Source: Liolophura sinensis
Lineage: Eukaryota > Mollusca > Polyplacophora > Chitonida > Chitonidae
Direction: 5' to 3'
Assembly (NCBI RefSeq): GCF_032854445.1
Contig: NC_088295.1
Span: 6,140,501 to 6,204,500, forward strand
Length of the DNA stretch: 64,000 nt
The position numbers and the translations under genes are program-made. Each line of letters starts with the position of its first letter. Position 1 is the first letter of the stretch. The notes under the pieces were generated by a model, which was not told the origin of the DNA, did not search any database, and saw nothing but the letters and a program-made list of their open reading frames with translations. This document shows positions 25,401 through 36,912 of the stretch, in pieces.

Positions 25401-28400
25401 GGTTTTACTCTCTATGCTGTACAGCTATCACACTGTCGTCGCTAATCTGGTTTTACTCTCTATGCTGTACAGCTATCACACTGTCGTCGCTGATCTGGTT
25501 TTACTCTCTATGCTGTACAGCTATCACACTGCCGTCGCTGATCTGGTTTTACTCTCTATGCTGTACAGCTATCACACTGTCGTCGCTAATCTGGTTTTAC
25601 TCTCTATGCTGTACAGCTATCACACTGTCGTCTCTGATCTGGTTTTACTCTCTATGCTGTACAGCTATCACACTGTCGTCGCTAATCTGGTTTTACTCTC
25701 TATGCTGTACAGCTATCACACTGTCGTTGCTGATCTGGTTTTACTCTCTGTGCTGTACAGCTATCACACTGTCGTCGCTGATCTGGTTTTACTCTCTATG
25801 CTGTACAGCTATCACACTGTCGTCGCTGATCTGGTTTTACTCTCTATGCTGTACAGCTATCACACTGTCGTCGCTGATCTGGTTTTACTCTCTATGCTGT
25901 ACAGCTATCACACTGTCGTCGCTAATCTGGTTTTACTCTCTATGCTGTACAGCTATCACACTGTCGTCGCTGATCTGGTTTTACTCTCTATGCTGTACAG
26001 CTATCACACTGTCGTCGCTGATCTGGTTTTACTCTCTATGCTGTACAGCTATCACACTGTCGTCGCTAATCTGGTTTTACTCTCTATGCTGTACAGCTAT
26101 CACACTGTCGTCTCTGATCTGGTTTTACTCTCTATTCTGTACAGCTATCACACTGTCGTCGCTAATCTGGTTTTACTCTCTATGCTGTACACCTATCACA
26201 CTGTCGTTGCTGATCTGGTTTTACTCTCTGTGCTGTACAGCTATCACACTGTCGTCGCTGATCTGGTTTTACTCTCTATGCTGTACAGCTATCACACTGT
26301 CGTCGCTGATCTGGTTTTACTCTCTATGCTGTACAGCTATGACACTGTCGTCGCTAATCTGGTTTTACTCTCTATGCTGTACAGCTATCACACTGTCGTC
26401 GCTGATCTGGTTTTACTCTCTATGCTGTACAGCTATCACACTGTCGTCGCTGATCTGGTTTTACTCTCTATGCTGTACAGCTATGACACCGTCGTCTCTG
26501 ATCAGGTTTTACTCTCTGTGCTGTGTGTCTATCACATTGTCGTCGCTGATCTGGTTTTACTCTCTATGCTGTGCAGCTATCACACTGTCGTCGCTAATCT
26601 GGTTTTACTCTCTATGCTGTACAGCTATCACACTGTCGTCTCTGGTCAGGTTTTACTCTCTGTGCTGTAATCTGTCATAAAGGACATACAGGAGAACTTC
26701 ATTGAACTGCCTCTCATCTACGTGTTGTTGGCAGCTTTATTTGCTAATTGTATATTATTTCAGGCCTATTCTTTTGGGAAGTGGTGTTTTAAGCTGTTTT
26801 GGAAATGTGTCTTGCGATTATCGACTTGGAACGCCTATTCATACTCGACGAGTGGTATGTGGATGTCGGAGTTAACGCTTAGATTGTAAATCACGTTAAA
26901 ACTTTTATACAGCCTCATGCATCTATTTGACTCATGTAGGTAAAACTCTACCTGCGTAACAAACTTCCTCCATTTATCTCCTCGTCCAAGATAAATTAGG
27001 TGTCGACTGGGTCTTGGGAAGATTGGAGAAGGCGGGCTTACCCGGAGGTAGTTTCCAGAGGTCATTGCCAGGGAGAAGACGCGCGTGTTTATTTGCTGCT
27101 GTTGTAACAATCGTCGTAACTCATAACGCTGTAGCAAATCTATTAACAAAACACATGAAACTGCCCATCACTTATCATTCCCTTTGCAATTATTGCTTTT
27201 TATTACATATGAAATACAGTTCACATAATCTAAATGAATAAATTTATTGATTTAATATAGTAGTATATAACAAAAGGGACTAAGAAATAAAATATTAAAG
27301 TAAAAGAAAGCTGAAATAAGAAGTACGGCTCATCTTACAAACAGCTGAAAACTATACGTAAACCGTAAAGCCCACCTTAGAATTCAAATGTTTGAGGGCC
27401 TATAACTCTTTTCACAAAAGCTAAAGAAATAGATGAAATGATCTTTATGTATAGTTTTGAGTAGTCTATTTAGTGATGCCTACTTCGAGTTTGGAGGTCT
27501 TTTCCTTTAAATATTGCGGCCTTACGGAAATGGCACTTGTACATTATAAGTAGTATAAAGCTACCAGTTACTTCTCACCAATGACGTCATCAAAGATGAG
27601 AGTGGCTGTTGTCCAACCGACAGCAGACAGGATGTCTTTGACCATGTGACTGTTGATGGCGGGTGATGGATTAAGCTGGACAGAGAAGTCTTTCCTCAGT
27701 GGTGACCGGAAAGGCCGCAGGTCAATCACCAAGTTGGGAAGGTGGAGAGCCTCAGCCTGTGAGATGACCATCGTCTGTTGTGTGTGAGGGAGGACTGTGA
27801 TTAGGCCCCGGACACCCGCATCCAAAAGATCACATACTATAAGCCAGAGAAACGACAGTACGTTAACAGAATGTTGGAGGCAGGTACTGCGACAAAATAG
27901 AGTGCCTTTAGTTATGAGACTGCCTCGTTTTTCTTCTACAGTAGTATGTAAAATATTGTCGACTGCATGGCACCCTATTCTCATCACAATCTCGCAAAGT
28001 TTCTTAAATCTCGTTATAACCCCGTGTTTTTGTCATGATATCACTATCTCCAAGTGGAGATTCAAGTTAAACATGCAGAGTAAATTATCTCTTGGAGACC
28101 GGATTATCCTAACGAGATTAAATGGAGAATAATGCTATGCGCAAGATTTGGTCGCGATTCAGACGAAATCTGGTCGACAAATGTGCGTGAAAGTGAAATT
28201 CGAAAGAGGGCGAGACATTCTGTCGACATGTTCTGACACAGGAGTGAGATGGTCGGCCGAATATTGTCGGTGTCTCTTTGGAATTTCCCCAGAATGTCGC
28301 CTTGTCACCATAATCTCCACTGAATATCGGCTAAATTCCGCAGATCACATGTCGCTATTCCTGGTTTGGTTTCAATGTCTGAGCTTCCAAAACTATGGGG

Positions 28401-30278
28401 TCCGGTTTTCTCTGTGTGTTCACGACGTCTGCGCTGAAGAGAACAAAGAACATGTAGACTACATGAAAACCAAATCTTCGTGTTTTAAGATGTTAAGGAC
28501 GGCGTTAAATTGTGATCGATATGTGCCTTCAAGTTCCACGGAGGCATCTGAAGAGCGTTGTTTGGTCAATTTTATTGCCTACTGCATGCTGGCAACAACG
28601 GTGTTAAAACCCTCATTAAAACCGTCTTGTCAGATTTAAAACGTATGCACTGTGATAATTTCTGCTCCCTACTGGACCTGCTTGAATATCCCGATAAGGC
28701 AGATGCGCAGGGCATTTTATGTCAGAAAACTGAACTGCATAATTACATACGTATTATTATGAACTCCGGGTCTCAGCCATCATGGGAGGTACGTTGCATT
28801 GCCAGAGATTCTAGTGTCTATTGCACGCAAACTACATCAATAACTGTGTTCTAAATCTATTGATTTTTATACATGTAAAGCTTAGGATGCCAAAAACACA
28901 CAGAAAAGACCCCCCCCCCCCCGCAAAGAAAAGGTATATAGTTGGATATCACGAAGCAATTGTCAATTACCAGCTAAAGTCAATGGTGCATGGCAATGCG
29001 TGTGAAGCAGTTAAGGGCAATTTACAAACGTAACATATAAATAAAGGCGTGATACGTACGCGGTAAGAGCGGGGAAATAACTGAACTTGAGGATGATCGA
29101 GGCTGCTATCTTGTAATTCACTACGCACCTGAGACGATTACCACGGTATTTCTCTCCATGATTAGTTGTACATTACTACCCCCTCTGTACTAGTATTTCT
29201 ACCCCCTCTTATCATAACTGATATGCCAGTTTAGCTTGTTAATTGAAATATATGAACGGTTAATTTGGATATCAATTGCTTAATCTGTTGACTGTTTTCC
29301 CTACATAACTGAAAACTGATCACAGCTTTTCCCATATATGCCGCCAGCTTTATTTACTATTTATATAATTACTTCTTACACAGTACTTAGAGAATTGGTG
29401 TTTTAAGTAGCCTTGGAAAGAGGTTTTCTTATTATCGAATTTGAAGGTCGCTTCCTGATTTATGAATTCTATGCGAATGTCAGTCTTGACGCTTTGATTG
29501 AAATATCAAGATGTGAAAATACAACCTGCTGCTTGTAGTTTTTGTAAAATCCAGGCGTTAGACCATCCAACAAATGAAAGATTCTGGTGACTAACATCGG
29601 TACAAGAATAGCAATTTGACCATTGCGAAAGTTGGGAACTCCAATTAATTTAAATAAGATGACCGACACGCTGGAGAGATGCTGCCGGCAATATGTAAGT
29701 ATTTCAGACATTCTTTCTTCCTCTGTGATGTACCCCATCTTAAACTGTGTGATGACTGAGTCGACATTTAGATAAGAGTCCATGATACACAATCATGTAC
29801 ACATTCATACCCATAACTTTTCAAGCTACATGCACCTAAAGCATATGACAAATACTTTTCTGAGTGGGTTGCTTTACAATTACTTTATAGACTTACCATC
29901 TCTGGCTACCAGGACAGAGCTGGTGTGGTTCACCTCCCACCACAAAATATCCAATCTTGAATGATCTGCAGCAGGGAGCAGGGTGGACCGGATATCCTTC
30001 TCGGTAAAGCACGGCTTTGTAGCGCTGGTGTGTAAGACTCCTAATGTTTGGGGACAACAGACATGAAACAAAGCTTATTGGCCAGTATTTAGTACGGCCT
30101 TTGGTGTGTTCCATTCTGTAAATCAAAATCTCATTGAATACAACTGTTGTAAAATTTGACGAGTTGAAATTGAGATTAACTTACCTACGATAGCTTCTCT
30201 CTCTGGAAACAGTCCATTCGTGATGCAATGTGAGAACATAGCCATGAGAATTAAGCGCAGATGTGTGCGTGGCTTCAT
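13417..30278 (-). CDS. iGluR paralogue B, complete 13-exon gene
   Basis: Glutamate-receptor-type ligand-gated cation channel subunit of the plasma membrane. Exons, 5' to 3' on the minus strand: 30185-30278, 29897-30040, 27579-27836, 26952-27139, 23037-23231, 22663-22809, 22006-22209, 20593-20693, 20201-20291, 15330-15663, 14787-15004, 14261-14511, 13417-13660. They total 2469 nt (822 residues plus stop), and every junction has AG/GT and compatible phase. I chose the Met at 30278 because it directly precedes a basic-then-hydrophobic signal peptide (MKPRTHLRLILMAMF); an in-frame Met lies 13 codons upstream. Order: signal peptide, amino-terminal domain (to about residue 410), S1, TM1, pore loop, TM3, S2, TM4, short tail. 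Its introns carry most of the repeats and two SINEs. The subclass (AMPA/kainate-like, delta-like or the invertebrate epsilon-type) is not settled by motifs alone. Confidence 0.88.
14520..14786. other. Short introns between exons 10 and 13 of gene B
   Basis: Intron 11 (14512-14786) and its neighbours at 13661-14260 and 15005-15329 hold no repeat array or second gene that I can see. The channel half of the gene is compact apart from intron 9. Confidence 0.4.
16968..17235 (+). mobile_element. tRNA-derived SINE, full length
   Basis: It starts GGGGTCTCCGTGCCTCAGTTGG with a tRNA A-box. The B-box is GAGTTCAAGTCC. It ends with the family 3' motif (TTCTTGAGTACGTCGTAAAA) and an AATAAATAAAT tail. Inserted within the 35-bp satellite. 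The central region is diverged and C-rich. Confidence 0.85.
17291..17552 (+). mobile_element. tRNA-derived SINE, full length
   Basis: Second copy of the same family, 5' GGGGCCTCCGTGGCTCAGTT to an AAATAAATAAATAAATAAA tail. The left flank ends ATCTCAC, and a similar CATATCTCAC follows on the right. This fits a target-site duplication, but the satellite itself contains that word, so it is not proof. Confidence 0.88.
18240..18800 (+). repeat. Minisatellite, about 42-45 bp unit (gene B intron 9)
   Basis: About 13 copies of a unit beginning TATGGCCTCCTGAACAAGGG, separated by a G-rich GGCACAGGGGG run of variable length. Several frames on both strands stay open across it, giving Cys/Pro-rich or Gly/Trp-rich reads up to about 226 codons. 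These are repeat artefacts. Confidence 0.88.
19555..19980 (+). repeat. Minisatellite, 56-66 bp unit, 7 copies (gene B intron 9)
   Basis: GTGCACG recurs at about 19573, 19639, 19703, 19769, 19825, 19885 and 19949, each followed by a CTGTGAGGTTCTAATC-like segment and ACAAACGTCTGTTTTAGATT. Noncoding, just downstream of exon 9 on the minus strand. Confidence 0.85.
20930..21600 (+). repeat. 64-bp minisatellite (gene B intron 7)
   Basis: Units with CTTATGGTTTTAGGAAAGCG and TACACGTAAACAACCATCCC repeat with an exact 64-bp period from about 21120 to 21595 (TAGACTCC at 21131, 21195, 21259 and so on). More diverged copies extend back to about 20930. It sits between exons 7 and 8. Confidence 0.88.
23932..24151 (+). 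mobile_element. tRNA-derived SINE, diverged (gene B intron 4)
   Basis: The head is diverged (GGGCGTGGCGGAAGGGATTAGC). GTGAGTTCAAGTCCAGCCCATGC is recognisable, as are the internal GGGCTCTGCCCAGTTTCC, CCACCATAATATTGGCCGCC and the 3' GAGTACGCCGTAAAACACCAATC plus AAATAAATGAATAAATA tail. Partial loss of the 5' tRNA-like region. Confidence 0.8.
24715..26685 (+). repeat. 48-bp satellite, about 41 copies (gene B intron 4)
   Basis: About 41 copies of a 48-bp unit beginning CTATCACACTGTCGTCGCTG, followed by ATCTGGTTTTACTCTCTATG and CTGTACAG, with very few substitutions. The unit is a multiple of three and lacks stops in two plus-strand frames. Frames of about 645 and 450 codons therefore run through it, reading as 16-residue hydrophobic repeats. 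No start context, signal or flanking coding exon supports translation, and the array lies inside an intron of gene B on the other strand. Confidence 0.92.
28148..28854 (+). other. Unrecognised open frames in gene B intron 2
   Basis: Two overlapping plus-strand frames (163 codons at 28148-28639 and 98 codons at 28558-28854) lie antisense to gene B between exons 2 and 3. The first is Cys-rich (about 13 Cys) with no signal peptide and no motif I know. The overlap could be one frame broken by a frameshift. Neither splice signals nor a family match supports a gene; a transposon remnant is equally likely. Confidence 0.15.
29526..29755 (-). other. Orphan copy of receptor exon 4 (amino-terminal domain)
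   Basis: A minus-strand open segment bounded by CTCAG and CAG|GTTGTA reads VITQFKMGYITEEERMSE, then a region ending HLLDGLTPGFYKNYKQQ. It aligns with the exon-4 positions of B (RHLIYLGRGDKWRKFVTQ) and D (DKYQFTDLIFSLSERL). Its intronic flank (29340-29525) matches the flank of true exon 4 (26770-26951) in several blocks, including TCGATAAT and CTTAAAACACCA. Phases are 1 in and 0 out, the same as exon 4, so it cannot sit between exons 2 and 3 without breaking frame. It could only join exon 2 to exon 5. It is probably a duplicated exon; 76 codons against 62. Confidence 0.55.
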
Positions 30279-31354
30279 GGTGGTTTCGGTTCTTACGAGT
30301 TTGTGTGTGCGCCTCAAAACTCGTACACAACTTGTAGGTTTGTATAACCACTTCTGTAGTGGTTGCTTTCTATGTCTCTATTTGCAGTTATCCTACAAGG
30401 ACATCGGCAACCACAATTCCACCGATTTCAGGGGCGTGCCCCCTCCCCCCGCCCCCACCACCACACCCCTGAAGTGACACGAGTACAACTTGCCCTTCAA
30501 AAACGTTATTGTGAGTGACACATGAGCCTTTTCGTACGGTGTAAATGATTATGCATTCGGTCTCGTGTCTCTTCGTATATCTGATAAAACAAATATACCG
30601 AAGATAGTACACACGCGCATTAGTGTGCCGCCCTCCAGGCAAACAGCATTTAATCTCGTATAGCCGTAAAGGTTCTACTAACAAAGTACCCTAATAGAGA
30701 AGTCTGGGTGTTTAATTTGACAAAGGCCGATGGTCTGGAGATATAGTTTCAGTCACACAACCATCACTGCATAACAATGGTTTATTTATACATATATCTA
30801 CCTGAAAACCTAATGTCTTGATGCATGTATTTACGATGCGGTCCTTGCATACACCTCCTTCTGTGGCTGTCAGTCTCATATTAGACGCCTCTTATGTTTT
30901 TCTTTATTATCTGACCACTTTACAAAACCATTAAGTGCCAAACTTACTGCCTGTAGTCAAGGGGAATTTGATTTTGTCAGCGTTAAAATTATGATAAAAG
31001 GGAAAATAAAGGAAAGGTTCCTCCGAGTGGGGTACACATGTTTCTCCTTGTAGCATGTAGACTATATATGACCGATATGCAGTTTTATCCGTTGAGAATC
31101 CCATTGTTCATAACATATGTTATCATGGCGCGAAAGGTAGTGTATTTGCCACCAACATAAGGCTTAATTATCATAAAAAAGATAACGTAAGTTTTAGTAA
31201 AAACAATTGCTTTTTGTTAAGGTAGGAGAAGAGAAAAGGCGGATGATGGCAGCGATGTGAAATCCTCATATTCACCATTCCTTATCTATTTTCTCTTATC
31301 TGTTATCAAAGCTCCATGATACACAAAAAAAGGTGTTTCTGTGAAAGGAAGATT
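30279..31354. other. Upstream region of gene B
   Basis: About 1.1 kb between the B start and the 40-bp satellite. It would hold the minus-strand promoter of gene B. A C-rich tract lies at 30440-30472. No convincing TATA box or initiator was identified and no coding exon was seen. Confidence 0.3.
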
Positions 31355-34300
31355 TGACCAATTTATGCCACCACCTTGTCTGCGCATGGTGTATGTCAGT
31401 AGTCTCACATATGTCTTGTCTGTCCATGGTGTATGTCAGTAGTCTCCCACATGCCTTCTCTGTCTATGGTGTATGTCAGCAGTCTCCCATATGCCTTATC
31501 TGTGCACGGTATATGACAAGCAGTCTCCCATATGCCTTGTCTGTGCATGGTGTATGTTAGTAGCCTGCCAAATGCTTTATCTGTGCATGGTGTATGTCAG
31601 TAGTCTCCCATATGCCTTCTCTGTGCATGGCGTATGTCAGTAGTCTGCTTATTCCTTATCTGTGCACGGTGTATGTCAGCAGTCTCCCCTATACCTTGTC
31701 TGTGCATGGTGTATGTTGGTAGCCTGCCAAATGCCTTGTCGGTAAAAAGAGTATGTCAGCAGTCTCCCATACGCCTTGTCTGTGCATGGTGTATGTTGGT
31801 AGTCTGCCATATGCCTTGTCTGTGCATGGTGTATGTTGGTAGTCTCCCATATGCCTTGATTGTGCATGCTGTATGTCAGTAGTCTGCCATATGCCTTGTC
31901 TGTGCATGGTGTATGTCAGTAGTCTCCCACATGCCTTGTCTGTGCATGGTGTATTTTAGTAGTCTGTTATATGCCTTATCTGTGCATGGTGTATGTCAGT
32001 GGTCTGCATTAGGTCTTGTCTGTGCATGGTGTATGTTAGTAGTCTCTTATATGCCTTGTCTCTGCATGGTGTAAGTCAGTAGTCTGCCATAGGCCTTCTC
32101 TGTGCATGGTGTATGTCAGTAGTCTGCATTATGTCCTGTCTGTGCATGGTGTATGTTAGTAGTCTCTTATATGCCTTGTCTGTGCAAGGTGTATGTCCGT
32201 AGTCTCCCATATGCCTTCTCTGTGCATGGTGTATGTCAGTAGTCTCCCATATGCCTTCTCTGTGGATGGTGGGTGTTAGCAGTCTCCCATATGCCTTGTC
32301 TGTGCATGGTGTATGTTAGTAGTCTGTTATATGCCTTATCTGTGCATGGTGTACTTTAGTAGTCTGTTATATGCCTTATCTGTGCATGGTGTATGTCAGT
32401 GGTCTGCATTAGGTCTTGTCTGTGCATGGTGTATGTTAGTAGTCTCTTATATGCTTTGTCTGTGCATGGTGTAAGTCAGTAGTCTGCCATATGCCTTCTC
32501 TGTGCATGGTGTATGTCAGTAGTCTTTCACATGTCTTGTTTGTGCATGGTGGCTGTTAGCAGTCTGCCATATGCCCTCTCTGTGCATGGTGTAAGTCAGT
32601 AGTCTCCCACATGCTTTCTCTGTACATGTGTATGTCAAGCAGTCTGCCATATGCATTGTCTGTGCGTGGTGTATGTCAGCAGTCTCCCATATGCCTTGTC
32701 TGTGCATGGTGTATGTCAGTAGTCTCCCATATGCCTTGTGTGTGCGTGGTGTATATCAGCAGTCTCCCATATGCCTCCTCTGTGTGTGGTGTATGTTAGT
32801 AGTCTCGCATATGCTTTGTCTGTGCATGGTGTAAGTCAGTAGTCTCCCATATGCCTTGTCTGTGCATACTGGATGTTAGCAGTTTCTCACATGCCTTCTC
32901 TGTGCATGGTGTATGTCAGTAGTCTCCCATATGCCTTGTCTGTGCAAGGTGTATGTCAGTAGTCTGCCATATGCCTTGTCTGTGCATGGTGTATGTTAGT
33001 AGTCTTTGACATGTCTTGTTTGTGCATGGTGGCTGTTAGTACTCTGCTATATGCCTTGCCTGTGCATGGTGTATGTCAGTAGTCTCCCACATGCCTTGTC
33101 TGTGCATGGTGTATTTTAGTAGTCTGTTATATGCCTTATCTGTGCATGGTGTATGTCAGTGGTCTGCATTAGGTCTTGTCTGTGCATGGTGTATGTTAGT
33201 AGTCTCTTATATGCCTTGTCTCTGCATGGTGTAAGTCAGTAGTCTGCCATATGCCTTGTCTGTGCATGGTGTATGTCAGTAGTCTGCATTATGTCCTGTC
33301 TGTGCATGGTGTATGTTAGTAGTCTCTTATATGCCTTGTCTGTGCAAGGTGTATGTCCGTAGTCTCCCATATGCCTTCTCTGTGCATGGTGTATGTCAGT
33401 AGTCTCCCATATGCCTTCTCTGTGGATGGTGGGTGTTAGCAGTCTCCCATATGCCTTGTCTGTGCATGGTGTATGTTAGTAGTCTGTTATATGCCTTATC
33501 TGTGCATGGTGTATTTTAGAAGTCTGTTATATGCCTTATCTGTGCATGGTGTATGTCAGTGGTCTGCATTAGGTCTTGTCTGTGCATGGTGTATGTTAGT
33601 AGTCTCTTATATGCTTTGTCTGTGCATGGTGTAAGTCAGTAGTCTGCCATATGCCTTCTCTGTGCATGGTGTATGTCAGTAGTCTTTCACATGTCTTGTT
33701 TGTGCATGGTGGCTGTTAGCAGTCTGCCATATGCCCTCTCTGTGCATGGTGTAAGTCAGTAGTCTCCCACATGCTTTCTCTGTACATGTGTATGTCAAGC
33801 AGTCTGCCATATGCATTGTCTGTGCGTGGTGTATGTCAGCAGTCTCCCATATGCCTTGTCTGTGCATGGTGTATGTCAGTAGTCTCCCATATGCCTTGTG
33901 TGTGCGTGGTGTATATCAGCAGTCTCCCATATGCCTCCTCTGTGTGTAGTGTATGTTAGTAGTCTCGCATATGCTTTGTCTGTGCATGGTGTAAGTCAGT
34001 AGTCTCCCATATGCCTTGTCTGTGCAAGGTGTATGTCAGTAGTCTGCCATATGCCTTGTCTGTGCATGGTGTATGTTAGTAGTCTTTGACATGTCTTGTT
34101 TGTGCATGGTGGCTGTTAGTACTCTGCTATATGCCTTGCCTGTGCGTGGTGTATGTCAGTAGTCTCCCATATGCCTTGTCTGTGTGTGGTGTATGTCAGT
34201 AGTCTCCCATATGCCTTGTCTGTGTGTGGTGTATGTCAGTAGTCTCCCATATGCCTTGTCTGTGCATGGTGTATGTTAGTAGTCTCCCATATGCCTTGTC

Positions 34301-36912
34301 TGTGCATGGTGTATGTTAGTAGTCTCCCATATGCCTTGTGTGTGCATGGTGGATGTCAATAGTCTCACACATGCCTTCTCTGTGTATGGTGTATGCCCGA
34401 TGTCTCCCATATGCCTTCTCTGTGCATGGTGTATGCCAGTAGTCTCCCATATGCCTTGTGTGTGCATGGTGTATGCCAGTAGTCTCCCATATGCCTTCTC
34501 TGTGTATGGTGTATGCCAGTAGTCTCCCATATGCCTTGTGTGTGCATGGTGTATGCCAGTAGTCTCCCATATGCCTTCTCTGTGTATGGTGTATGCCAGT
34601 AGTCTCCCATATGCCTTGTGTGTGCATGGTGGATGTCAATAGTCTCACACATGCCTTCTCTGTGCATGGTGTAAGTCAGTAGTCTCCCATATGTCTTCTC
34701 TGTGCATGGTGTATGCCAGTAGTCTCCCATATGCCTTGTGTGTGCATGGTGTATGCCAGTAGTCTCCCATATGCCTTGTGTGTGCATGGTGTATGCCAGT
34801 AGTCTCCCATATGCCTTGTCTGTGCATGGTGTATGTCAGTAGTCTCCCATATGCCTTGTGTGTGCGTGGTGTATATCAGCAGTCTCCCATATGCCTCCTC
34901 TGTGTGTGGTGTATGTTAGTAGTCTCGCATATGCTTTGTCTGTGCATGGTGTAAGTCAGTAGTCTCCCATATGCCTTGTCTGTGCATACTGGATGTTAGC
35001 AGTTTCTCACATGCCTTCTCTGTGCATGGTGTATGTCAGTAGTCTGCCATATGCCTTCTCTGTGCATGGTGTATGTCAGTAGTCTGCATTATGTCCTGTC
35101 TGTGCATGGTATATGTTAGTAGTCTCTTATATGCCTTCTCTGTGCAAGGTGTATGTCCGTAGTCTCCCATATGCCTTCTCTGTGCATGGTGTATGTCAGT
35201 AGTCTCCCATATGCCTTCTCTGTGGATGGTGGGTGTTAGCAGTCTGCCATATGCCTTGTCTGTGCATGGTGTATGTTAGTAGTCTTTGACATGTTTTGTT
35301 TGTGCATGGTGTATGTTAGTAGTCTCTTATATGCCTTGTCTGTGCATGGTGTAAGTCAGTAGTCTGCCATATGAATTCTCTGTGCATGGCATATGTCACT
35401 AGTCTCCCATATGCCTTGTCTGTGCATGGTGTATGTTAGTAGTCTCGCATATGCTTTGTCTGTGCATGGTGTAAGTCAGTAGTCTCCCAAATGACTTACC
35501 TGTGCAAGGTGTATGTCAGTAGTCTGCCATATGCCTTGTCTGTGCATGGTGTATGTTAGTAGTCTTTGACATGTCTTGTTTGTGCATGGTGGCTGTTAGT
35601 ACTCTGCTATATGCCTTGCCTGTGCGTGGTGTATGTCAGTAGTCTCCCATATGCCTTGTCTGTGTGTGGTGTATGTCAGTAGTCTCCCATATGCCTTGTC
35701 TGTGTGTGGTGTATGTTAGTAGTCTCGCATATGCTTTGTCTGTGCATGGTGTATGTTAGTAGTCTCGCATATGTCTTCTCTGTGCATGGTGTATGCCATT
35801 AGTCTCCCATATGCCTTGTCTGTGTGTGGTGTATGCCAGTAGTCTCCCATATGCCTTGTCTGTGTGTGGTGTATGCCAGTAGTCTCCCATATGCCTTGTC
35901 TGTGTGTGGTGTATGCCAGTAGTCTCCCATATGCCTTGTCTGTGTGTGGTGTATGCCAGTAGTCTCCCATATGCCTTGTCTGTGTGTGGTGTATGCTAGT
36001 AGTCTCCCATATGCCTTGTGTGTGCATGGTGGATGTCAATAGTCTCCCACATGCCTTCTCTGTGTATGGTGTATGCCAGTAGTCTTTCACATGCCTTGTC
36101 TGTGCATACTGGATGTTAGCAGTTTCTCACATGCCTTCTCTGTGCAAGGTGTATGTCAGTAGTCTCCCATATGCCTTGTCTGTGCGTGGTGTATATCAGC
36201 AGTCTCCCATATGCCTTCTCTGTGCGTGGTGTATGTTAGTAGTCTCGCATATGCTTTGTCTGTGCATGGTGTAAGTCAGAAGTCTCCCATATGCCTTGTC
36301 TGTGCATACTGGATGTTAGCAGTTTCTCACATGCCTTCTCTGTGCATGGTGTATGTCAGTAGTCTCCCATATGCCTTGTCTGTGCAACGTGTATGTCAGT
36401 AGTCTGCCATATGCCTTGTCTGTGCATGGTGTATGTTAGTAGTCTTTGACATGTCTTGTTTGTGCATGGTGGCTGTTAGTACTCTGCTATATGCCATGCC
36501 TGTGCGTGGTGTATGTCAGTAGTCTCCCATATGCCTTGTCTGTGTGTGGTCTATGTCAGTAGTCTGCCATTTGCCTTGTCTGTGCATGGTGTATGTTAGT
36601 AGTCTCGCATATGCTTTGTCTGTGCATGGTGTAAGTCAGCAGTCTCCCATATGTCTTCTCTGTGCATGGTGTATGCCAGTAGTCTCCCATATGCCTTGTG
36701 TGTGCATGGTGGATGTCAATAGTCTCACACATGCCCTCTCTGTGTATGGTGTATGCCAGTAGTCTTTCACATGCCTTGTCTGTGCATACTGGATGTTAGC
36801 AGTTTCTCACATGCCTTCTCTGTGCAAGGTGTATGTCAGTAGTCTGCCATATGCCTTGTCTGTGCGTGGTGTATGTCAGTAGTCTCCCATATGCCTTCTC
36901 TGTGCACGGTGT
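31355..36912 (+). repeat. 40-bp satellite array, about 139 copies, with higher-order duplication
   Basis: A 5.56-kb array of a 40-bp unit whose halves are AGTCTCCCATATGCCTTGTC and TGTGCATGGTGTATGTCAGT, between the 5' end of gene B and the 3' end of gene C. Period is strictly 40 bp. A block at 31921-33080 is repeated from 33081 with a 1160-bp offset (29 units), except that 80 bp (two units, 32861-32940) are missing from the second copy. Later parts re-use the same variant series, for example 34841-35000. CATATG occurs in most units. Short open frames across it on both strands are artefacts. Confidence 0.95.

Larger units (their letters stand above)
22006..30278 (-). other. Gene B: signal peptide and amino-terminal domain exons 1-7
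   Basis: Exons 1-7 encode the extracellular ANF-receptor-like (LIVBP) amino-terminal domain that governs subunit assembly in iGluRs. Recognisable parts are the VGVLHT start after the signal peptide, VNHTSSVLVARD, and a VCDLLDAGVRGLITVLPHTQ block followed by AVGWTTATLIFDDV. These are the typical beta-strand/loop features of lobe 1. YLWIVISDVTSQEAL and NVVFVTEKW are lobe 2. Exon 7 ends in FLNTFYDFGKTILVASLE, which leads into S1. Intron phases are 1,1,1,0,0,0,0, shared with gene C and, where visible, gene D. Confidence 0.82.

Noticed and set aside
24743-26680. 645-codon open frame as a membrane protein
   Set aside because: It consists wholly of a 48-bp satellite whose length is a multiple of three. 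A second frame is equally open, and it lies inside an intron of gene B.
31355-36912. CRISPR array interpretation of the regular 40-bp repeat
   Set aside because: Units are contiguous with no unique spacers, and the genome is eukaryotic.
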